In this document: positions 55,956-64,000 of the stretch, one piece after another
How positions within the stretch are numbered: the first letter of the stretch is position 1
How the letters are laid out: each line of letters begins with the position of its first letter
Assembly (NCBI RefSeq): GCF_011075055.1
Contig: NC_058156.1
Coordinates: 1,364,001 to 1,428,000 of the forward strand
Reading direction: 5' to 3'
DNA length: 64,000 bases
Source: Mangifera indica
Taxonomy: Eukaryota > Streptophyta > Magnoliopsida > Sapindales > Anacardiaceae
Notes under the pieces: model-generated
Told to the model about the DNA's origin: nothing
Seen by the model: the letters and a program-made list of their open reading frames with translations, nothing else
Database searches by the model: none
Made by a program: the position numbers and the translations under genes

Positions 55956-56757
55956 ATGTAAATCCGTTTCAAGTCTCTTGCACGAATCATCATTTGTGGC
56001 ATTGTTTATATATAAATATTATCTTGAGTCTGGACTGGAGTTGAGCGAGATTCAGGTCCATCTAGGGATCCTGGTCAAAAACCCATTGGCCATGATCTAC
56101 CACGTTTCAAATTTTACTTGGAAGAAATATTATTTTACATGAAATTATTTTTCATTTTGTTGAATTTGCACTGCTGAGACCATTTGACATGAAAACAGAA
56201 AATTGATCCGAGAGTTAGCGAAACTGTTAGAATACTATAAAATATCTAGGTTTAAACCTCTCTGATATGTATAAAATATTGACTTACCATACAGTAGTTA
56301 TAAGTCCAACTACTTCAGAAAAGGTTCTTCGATTGAAAAAAAATAAAAAATTAATTAAATACTCGGTAAACTTTTGAATTATTAATACGTATTTTAAGTT
56401 GAAAAAAAAATATAATAAACTATGTATTTAAAATGGAGGGCTTCTTGGTAAATCACAAATTAGTTTGACCAATCATAATTATTTTGTTGATTAACCAAGC
56501 ATCAAGACTTTGGCCTTGAATAGACCAAATGAAAAAGAACTAAAATATAGGAGTGATTGGAATTTAATGAAGTTGCAAAAGACAATACTAAAAATGAAGA
56601 GATTATGCCACATGCATGAGCAAAATGTAGCGTGCTGCGGAATCCTGGGTCTCGGAACTCCTGTCGATGCTTTAGATTTGAGCAATAATATAATGCACCA
56701 GACTGCCACTTAGTGACCTCCAAAATCTAATAAAAAGGTACTTCATATTCACCATAA
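55956..56757. other. Intergenic DNA, no gene supported
   Basis: Overlapping frames of 67-73 codons exist on both strands at 56491-56723, but none has family features. The strand overlap suggests chance open frames in a less AT-rich patch. Confidence 0.4.
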
Positions 56758-57528
56758 GGCAATCCTTATATTTTTACTCGAAGATGACTTTTTTTTCCGA
56801 TTTTTCACCTTTTATTTTTTAAAAATTTAAATACTCATATATTTGTTAAATTTTGTTGTTATGGTTAAGAGAAAAAAATATCATTTAACTAAAAATATTT
56901 TTAAAAAAAACTTATGATATTTCCTCCCTTTAATTTAAAATTCCACCAATTTCTTTTCATTCAAGTTTGAAAAGTAACAAGAGGTTTGGGTTTTTTTTTC
57001 AGTTTCTTCTCCAGCAACCAGAGCTGACCTTCCCCACCCATCTTCCATCAGCGACCGAAGAAGAAGGAAGGGTGACTACTTTTATCTTTGTCCGTCGCTT
57101 GAAGGATGACATCGTGCGATTAGTTGACCTCGATCACAATGCTTAATTCTGCCACGACAATGAGAGATGCTTGAACGATGTTGGGGAGACAAATTGTGTG
57201 ATGGATCTTTGACTTGTGGCCAAGATCCGTCACCCTTTGAGCATCAAACAAATCGAAAAGTGGTTGAAGGTTGGCTCCAATAGTTGGAGAAGAAACTACA
57301 AAAAATTCCAAACCCTTGGAGAGAATTTGTCATTTTTCAAACTTTGGGTGAAAAGAAATTATTAGTTTTTAAATTAAGAGAAAAAATGTAATAATTTTAA
57401 CTAAATTATATTTTTATTCTTAACTTTAATAATAAAATTTAACAGATTAATAAATATTTAAAGTTTTGAAAAATCGAGAATAAAAATTAAAAAAATAATA
57501 ATCTTTGGATGAAAATAAATGTTTTGAC
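56758..57528. repeat. Degenerate GGCCAAAAG-family MITE (copy g)
   Basis: The left end is AAGGCAATCCTTATATTTTT and the right end ATCTTTGGATGAAAATAAATGT then TTTTGAC, with inner arms pairing (TTTAAATACTCATATATTTG against inverted AATAAATATTTAAAG). The centre (57000-57330) is less AT-rich and holds CCAGCAACCAGAGC and GAAGAAGAAGG words, like the GACGAAGAT centres of relatives. Confidence 0.5.
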
Positions 57529-58925
57529 AGTATTTAAATAATACATTATAATATAATTATCAACTAGAAAAGTTTATAGAGTCATTTCCCAACTAGAAAA
57601 GTTTTTTGAGCCATTTCCAATCATCTATTAATTCTAAAAGAAAATAACCTAGAATGATGTCAACGAACTCAGAATTCGAAGTTTTGTTCTCTTTAGTCAT
57701 GGACGTTGCCCTTACAAGTAGGTGACTACCAGCCGTTTAGCATCACTTTTTATGAATTGTTGGGATTTTTCAAAGAGACGTAATCGACTGTTACATCATA
57801 GTTGAGAAATTGAGCATGCTTGCTTAGACTATTATGCAAGATTTGACAGTCTCAAATAAGCTCGGTACAGAGTCACAGTACGGATCCGAATTCGCAAGTT
57901 ATTGGTGAGCCTACTAAATTTGACATTCTTTCCTTTATCAACCGCCAAAACAGTTTTGTCAAAATGTTGAGCTTTGTCGACACTGCACGCCTGTGAATAT
58001 TAATTGTAAAGAAGAATATTTTTTTAAGTAAAACTTTTATTGTTGAACAGTCTAATGAGACCACTGATGGGGACCAAAGCAATGAACCCGTAGAGATCAT
58101 AGGAAGATCCATAAAAAGGGAGGGAGGTTTAGTGGAAAAGATTGAAGAAATAAGTCAAAGACAAGGATAATATAGTAACCAAAGATGATGTGCAACTAAT
58201 TTGACGATATGGTATGATAACATAAGCATGCATAATGATATGGAGTCATGTAAAAACTCTTATACAGGCAGAGTAAGGATTCCTTTAGTTGAGTGAAGTT
58301 TGTTTAAATCAAGTTTTTTTTTTAAGTTTTCCAGTCTAATTCAATTAATTGAGTTTTTTTATTAATATTAGTTTTCTTATTTCATATTACGTTTTAGGAA
58401 ATCTCTATTTAATCTTGTTTACTTAAAGTCTAAACTACTTAGAGTTTGAAGTTAATTAATATCTCTAATTTTAGTTAAACTAGTGTTCTATATTAGTCGA
58501 GTTAGGATTCTATTTTCTTTTGGGGAGTTTTTAACCTATATATAGGGTTAAGTCTTTGTTTATCAATTTAATCAATCAAGTGATCAATTAATAAAAATTC
58601 AGTTTTTTTCTTAAGATTTCATGTACATTAGCATTTTTATTTTATTATCTTTTGAGTTTTATTATACGGTATCAATATTTTTCGTTCTTGTGAACGATAT
58701 TAAAATTCTTACTATACTTGTCTTGTGTCAACTGCACGTGTATGCCCAAATGAATGGCCTCTTTAGGGTTCTTGTTTGCATGGGTATATATAATTTTGAT
58801 GTAAGCATCAATATATTTTAAGTAAAAGATCAATGAGGGTTAATTAAGAAGGAGAAGAAGAAAGATCCAATGTTCGCATGCATATTCAGAATGTATGTAA
58901 TCTTTATGAAAATGGTATTAATTTA
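57529..58925. other. Intergenic DNA with possible old retroelement wording
   Basis: No gene is supported. 58480-58620 has GAGTTAGGATTCTATTTTC and TATATATAGGGTTAAGTC, reminiscent of an LTR promoter region, but no partner repeat or primer-binding site was found. Confidence 0.35.
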
Positions 58926-58975
58926 ATGCGCGCACGTGCACGCGCACACACACATACATATATAAATATATATAT
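58926..58975. repeat. Alternating GC/CA/TA tract
   Basis: ATGCGCGCACGTGCACGCGC is followed by CACACACATACATATATA. The strictly alternating purine-pyrimidine run is a potential Z-DNA site. Confidence 0.75.
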
Positions 58976-58999
58976 GAAATATGCGATATTAATTATAGA

Positions 59000-59170
59000 T
59001 GAATAATATTATATATACATACTTTTGAGCACATAATTAGGTATACAAATGATATATCATTATGTGATTTGATGTTACTTTATTATTAATTCAAAATTAT
59101 CTAATTATGTGATAATAAATAATATATATAATCAATTGAATACTTAAAAGTGTGTATATGTAATTTTATT
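59000..59170. repeat. AT-rich fold-back MITE
   Basis: The arms CATACTTTTGAGCACATAAT and, inverted, the ACTTAAAAGTGTGTATATG part pair imperfectly. Inner ATGATATATCATTATGTGAT pairs with ATTATGTGATAATAAATAAT. Same family as 51505 and 61085. Confidence 0.6.
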
Positions 59171-59312
59171 ATTTATAAATCGAATACACACAAGTCACTC
59201 CGAGACTATATATATCTAAAATCCTGCAAAGAATCTAGTTGGACGTTTTCCTCAAAATTGAGAAGTTGAGATGTTTCTGATACTCCCCAATTATTTCATC
59301 CAGCATGTTAAC

Positions 59313-60327
59313 TTAAGTAGGAACAAAAGCTGAGAATGAAAAATCACTTAAACTATTAGCGAGACTGTTTTCTTCATTGCGACATGTACCGCCGACCTCA
59401 CAGGCTTCTTCTTCTAAAAGATCAGGCCACCATGCGACTGGATTTGCACCATTTGATGTTATCATATTTTCTTCTCCATCAGAAGGTGATGATGATGACC
59501 CACTTATTCCCATGTTATCAAAACCCTTGTTTGTAATTGCTAAAGACTCTGGAGAAACCCTAGCTGCCTTGGGAAGATATATTTTTGTCTTTGTAATCTC
59601 TTCCATTGAAGTTTTAGTAACCTTAATGTTGTCGTTTTCGTTTTGTTTCTTTTCATTGGCACTGTTCTTAATCAGTCTTTCTGCTTTTGGTTGAGTTACT
59701 CTACTGCTTGTTTCCACTCTTTTACGAAGATGGCAATTCTAGTAGTTTTTAATCTCATTATCAGTTCGTCCTGGTAGTCTTTTTGCAATGAGAGACCAAC
59801 GATTACCCAGAAGTGAATGAAATCTTATAATAAGGTCTTCTTAACCTGCAACTTTTCCCACATCTTAGCAACCATGAAATTAATCAGCATGCCTCGTTAC
59901 AAATTAAGCAAAAGAGATAAACTTGGGAGTTGTAATGCTGGTTAACCTTCGTGTAAAGTTTAGATTGGACAGATTAGTCTTGATTCTTCTCTTGAACCCT
60001 GTCATAATAGGAACTTTGATACATCTTCCAACAAAGATGATTTAGGTTTTTTTATCCTTTGCAAGTCTTGTCTGACGGTAGCTTTGTGCTCATGTCAAAC
60101 TTCGCTTGTTACAAGCCCCTTTAGGTCTCGTGTTGGATTTTGTTAATATACATTCTTAATCACCGAAAAGGAAAAATTGTAAGCTAGATTATTACCAGTT
60201 CCTTTTGGTAAATATCTCCAATGGCCTCACCATGCACCCGAATATAATTAGTCAGCAAAGTATCTTCTTTTTCACTCCATGGATCTCTACTTAAACCCAC
60301 ATTTGAGCAACATGGAGTTTTTCCCAT
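59313..60327 (-). pseudogene. R2R3-MYB pseudogene, paralogue of the intact MYB
   Basis: Exon 1 begins with ATG at 60327 (MGKTPCCSNVGLSRDPWSEK) and ends at the donor near 60196. Exon 2 is about 59313-59872. Damage: one base is missing in R2 after GE, giving GEAIGDIYQKEL instead of [10 protein letters not shown]. The acceptor AG before GGTTGC is changed to AT. About 60 bases covering [18 protein letters not shown] are deleted, leaving a frameshift near 59840. The codon for the last R3 Trp is TAG (NEIKNY then stop then NCHLRKR). The tail still matches: EEITKTKIYLPKAARVSP and an acidic end. The gene was lost after duplication from the MYB at 52696-53575; the tail has diverged substantially. Confidence 0.93.
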
Positions 60328-60854
60328 TCTTCTCTGTGTGTGTTTTTTCATTAGAGATAACAGAAATGAAGGAGACCAAGGAAGCTTATAAAAAGCAGTT
60401 GATTGAGTAAACAACCAAAAAACTTCCCACCATTCGAGTGGCCATAAAATGTTTTTTTTATAACAAATAATCTTACTTGAATTGAATCGTTTTTTTTTTA
60501 GATTGAACCAATCACACTGGATGACTGCAGAGAACTTGTGTTTTATGCGCGAACAGATATTTATGAACGGTCAAACATTAGAGTCAAGTCACGAAAGTTG
60601 GAGATGAAGAGAGCTTAATAGGACATGGTGTTTTTTTAATGAATTACACAGATTCCGGAGGGTGACTCTTCAACTGCCATTCTTTCTGGTACCTGTCGTT
60701 CAACCCTCCAACTGGTGGCTCAATCCGTAATTATAATAATATTATGTTTAATTGCCATTAATGATTGTGGTGCTATTAATATGCACTTAATTTCAGAATG
60801 CTCAGGTGTATCCCAATCAATTGTAGCAAGCATAAGTTACTTTACCTATTAGAT

Positions 60855-61005
60855 AATTTGAGTGATAAAAAGAAAAGATTTTATATATAAAATAATATAA
60901 GTTCAAATTTTTTTTAAGGATATATTAAGATCAAATTTTTGACTTATCTAATTCGGTAATCATAGGATTGATGATTGAACCCGAGGCACAAAAAAAAAAA
61001 AGAAA
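60855..61005 (+). repeat. SINE-like repeat
   Basis: Family wording GATAATTTGAGTGATAAAAA and TTGACTTATCTAATTCGGTA, with a B-box-like GTTCAAATTT at 60900, ending in an A-run (about 60990-61003). It is shorter than the other copies. Confidence 0.5.
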
Positions 61006-61084
61006 AAACGTAAGTTACTTTAAGGATTGCATAGTAAGGAATTGTATCGGTAATTTATGTTTGATTACTTGTATTATTTTGTAA

Positions 61085-61265
61085 TAAAACTATGTCTATA
61101 TATTTTTTATTCATATTTTTTATACATAATTTAGATACACAGATAATGTGTTATTATATAATTGAATGATTTAGAATTAAAGATAAAATAATACACAATT
61201 ACATGATAACACATTATCTATATATTCAAATTATGTAAAAAAAATATGTATACATAGTATTATTC
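61085..61265. repeat. AT-rich fold-back MITE
   Basis: The arms ACTATGTCTATATATTTTTT and, inverted, ATACTATGTATACATATTTT pair over most of 80 bases (inner CACAGATAATGTGTTATTAT against inverted ATAGATAATGTGTTATCATG). It is the best preserved copy of the family here. Confidence 0.75.
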
Positions 61266-61986
61266 ATTATTTTGTTTAGTATATTATATAATAAAATATT
61301 ACAATAATTTGATTAATATTTTCTCTTTTTGTATTAATATTAATTTTATTATAATTTTACCTTATATAACAAATTTAATTTAATATATTAAGAAAATTTA
61401 AGTAAAACAAAACTATCATAACAATTATTTATATATTTCAATATATCCAAATACAATATTAATTTATATTCATTAATTTTCAAGGTAATATATTTATACA
61501 ACAATCTTTCATTTTTTTATAATAAAATATTAGCTGAACTAACTATATTTTCAAGATTAGTAAGTATAAATTATTATTATGTTTGATTAAATTTATATAT
61601 ATATATACAAATATAATTACTGTATTTGACTAACACTAATACAAGATTATCCGAACCAAATATATTAGATTTCTTTATTAATATTCTAAACTGATCCTCC
61701 CAAGAAGATCCACAAGATAATAATCAAAGACATTGCATGAAATTATACACTATAGGTTTAGCAATGAGCAAAATAAATATGTAAAGAATTACATGTCCTT
61801 AGATATCCTAGGTTTAGTATGAAAAAAATAAAGATAATAGATCTAGGGACTCTATATGTTGCATTCACTCAATTGCTTAATGACATTGTCTCTCTTGAAA
61901 TCAACTAGCAAGACAAAGAAAAACTCTATCTTGTGAGCTTCCTTGCAAACGTGCTCTCCAATATTGAATATCTCTACCCCCAAGAG

Positions 61987-62190
61987 ATGGTTTGGGTGGT
62001 AAAGGAGTGTAACTTTAAGATAAAAAATTTGGGTTCAAATCTCCTTAACGACATATTAAAATTATACTTTTGATTTATTTAGTTTAATGATTATAAAGTT
62101 GATCATTAGACCTGAAGTTTTATCTATTCGGTATATTCGATTTAACTCCAAAAGAATGGTACAACTCAAGTGAAGTTCTTCATTATTAAA
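61987..62190 (+). repeat. SINE-like repeat with clear A-box and B-box words
   Basis: GATGGTTTGGGTGGTAAAGG near the start resembles a tRNA A box. GGGTTCAAATCTC at 62031-62043 matches the B-box pattern. The tail ACTCAAGTGAAGTTCTTC matches other copies. It is the most tRNA-like member. Confidence 0.6.
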
Positions 62191-62344
62191 AGAAAAAAAT
62201 CTCTTATTGCAAATAACATGTTCAAAATATTTCTATTTGTAGTTATCAATGACAATGCATATTAGCTACAAATTATGCTCCCTAAACTATCATCTGCTTC
62301 CATGGATTTGGTAACGTAAAATATAACTGAGCAATATAATGTAT

Positions 62345-62505
62345 ATTTTCTTTGAGTAAACAAATAGATATACATTTATATATATTATGATGTGATTAAA
62401 TGTTATTTTATCATTAATTTAAAATTTCTCAATCATATAATAATACACATTAAGTGTATATATATTTGTATACTGAAAGTAGATAAACATAGTTTTATTA
62501 AATAT
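62345..62505. repeat. AT-rich fold-back MITE
   Basis: The arms around ATTATGATGTGATTAAATGT and TCAATCATATAATAATACAC mirror each other, with a TTATTTTATCATTAATTTAA centre shared with the other copies. Confidence 0.55.
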
Positions 62506-64000
62506 AACTTCAATAACACGCTATAAAAATTAACAAACAATTAATGTGGGGTTTCTTATGAATCTTTACAAAATAACCTAACACAAAAATAGAGTTAAAT
62601 TAAAATATATACAGCAAAAATATGACAACATGAATGCAATCACCAAATCAAATCTTCCTTGAAGATTTGTGCTCAATTATTTATATTAAATAGTGTTTGA
62701 GTTTTCTACTCAAATAAAATAAATAGAGATCTATTATACCTCGAGTTTATCTATCTAATAAATATGAATTAATAAAAAATGTACATACACCAACTTTACC
62801 CACAATCAAAAATTTAGAATCAAATGCAAAATCACAGAGCCATCAATCAAGAAACCAAACCAAGCTCACATTAAGAGCATCAAATAATCACATGAAAAAT
62901 AGAACAAAAAGTTTGTGATCTTGAAAGAAAGAGAACTCATATGGTAGAAGGAGGACGTAACGGAGAATTTTCTTCAACAAGGTTTAGAAGATACCCTAGT
63001 TAGAAATTAACCAAGGGTTTTGATTTAGGAAGAAAAATGTAATTGGAGTGGCTCGTCATTTAATTGAAAATAATAATATTTTTGTCTTAAATTGAATTAG
63101 TAAGGATAAAATAGTCACAAAATTAATATTATTTTGATAATTTTTTAATATTCAATGTTTGAAGGGAGAGTAATATTCAGATAATTACCTCATATTACTT
63201 TGATAATAAAAAATTACAAAAATATTTTATTATTTAACGAACTAAATATATTAAAATCAATGAAAAATAATAAACCATTGAGATAATATTTTATTATACC
63301 GAATATATACATGTATGTATGTATAATTCTTTTTTTGTAATTTTAGAAACAAGATTGAATTCCAAGGTTGAGATTATGAATAACAAAAAGATGTGATAAA
63401 TAATATGAATAATGTTATACGAGATAATTAACTACTAAAAATTTCCTGATGTGAGTTAATATTAATTATATTTTTGGTTTAATAAAATTAGATAATTGAT
63501 TAATTCAATGCTAATTTATATATAAACTTAAATGATCACCAAAAATAAATCTAATATATTTAAGATTATAATCTAAGTGAACAATATAAGTGTGAGTTTT
63601 AAGATTTATTAGACCTTAATGAGGATAATTAATCTACCATATATTGGCTCGATACCTGTTCTAAAACCTGAGACAATATAACTTGCCCTATTTAAAAGAT
63701 ATTATTTAAGAAAGTTTCTAGAGTGAAATACTAACTCATGTCGAGAGGTAATCTTGACAGGTTATTTCAACAATCTTATAGATTCTAATTGCATGATGTT
63801 TTAGATATTTATATAATTTTAAAAAATTTAATTTAATATTTTATAATTTATACATAAATTCAGTAGACTTAGGATTGTCTAGTTTATGTACAATGAAATC
63901 TTACGTTAACAAGTCAAAGATGTACAACTTGGGATAAGAGTTCTGAAGTACATTATAGAATTATTCAAAGTTTATATTCTTTTGTAAATTAGTTAAACAA

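Larger units (their letters stand above)
60430..64000. other. Gene-free AT-rich DNA with SINE-like and fold-back repeats
   Basis: No protein frame above 60 codons occurs after 60414 and no exon-like block was recognised. Repeats inside are listed separately (60855, 61085, 61987, 62345). 62640-63120 is mildly less AT-rich with no gene features. Confidence 0.55.

Noticed and set aside
56491..56723. Frames of 67-73 codons on both strands
   Set aside because: They overlap each other on opposite strands without a recognisable domain, and no splice or promoter context supports a gene.
57660..58125. Possible gene or retroelement protein in a less AT-rich patch
   Set aside because: The minus frame at 57873-58112 has no domain resemblance and no neighbouring exon-like blocks.
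58480..58640. LTR-like wording with TATATATAGGG
   Set aside because: No matching partner repeat, primer-binding site or target duplication was found.
61987..62060. A tRNA gene
   Set aside because: A- and B-box-like words are present, but no cloverleaf with a proper acceptor stem could be drawn; a SINE-like repeat explains it better.

Overview
The window is nuclear DNA from a flowering plant, most likely a eudicot. It is AT-rich, its genes have many short GT-AG introns, and its coding content is plant-type: trehalase, an R2R3-MYB factor, a TIC32-like short-chain dehydrogenase and a twin-CX9C mitochondrial protein. Most of the rest is transposon debris. I see no rRNA or tRNA gene, no CRISPR array and no bacterial-style operon. 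All similarity statements are by-eye comparisons; no search or alignment program was run.

Layout. 1-3950: a fold-back repeat, a small acidic-protein gene (1140-1391) and a long stretch without genes. 4119-6837: a decayed Ac-like hAT transposon. 5848-46735: a tandem duplication of a roughly 20 kb block whose ancestral order was trehalase, CHCH protein, short-chain dehydrogenase (SDR). The left copy keeps an intact trehalase (11056-14784), but its CHCH gene is reduced to the promoter and 5' leader (21128-21290) and its SDR to the last two exons (23050-24256), both damaged. A copia-type LTR fragment lies where the rest should be. The right copy has an intact trehalase (28814-32541), CHCH gene (35540-37508) and SDR (44166-45950). 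The join between copies lies near 25148. A third trehalase remnant, part of one exon, is at 7448-7589.

The two trehalase genes have the same 11-exon structure and each predicts 601 residues. Exons and introns alike look much closer to each other than the flanking DNA of the same duplication, which suggests gene conversion. The duplication is also a natural dating experiment. Elements found in only one copy, with an empty site in the other, include a 3.2 kb Mutator-like element (10-bp target duplication), a 332-bp hAT element (8-bp), a Harbinger-type MITE (TTA) nested in an older MITE, a 779-bp fold-back element and a 372-bp LTR-like insertion.

46400-64000: a hAT element, a broken Rsm22/METTL17-like gene (47740-51420) that still has site II promoter motifs, an intact two-exon R2R3-MYB gene on the minus strand (52696-53575), a MYB fragment (54906-55034), a MYB pseudogene (59313-60327), and gene-free DNA carrying SINE-like and AT-rich fold-back repeats.

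Functionally the live genes are independent plant housekeeping or regulatory genes: trehalose hydrolysis at the cell surface, mitochondrial intermembrane-space assembly, an NAD(P)-dependent oxidoreductase and a bHLH-partnered MYB regulator. I found no evidence of a new multi-gene system. The interest lies in the duplication, gene decay and transposon history.
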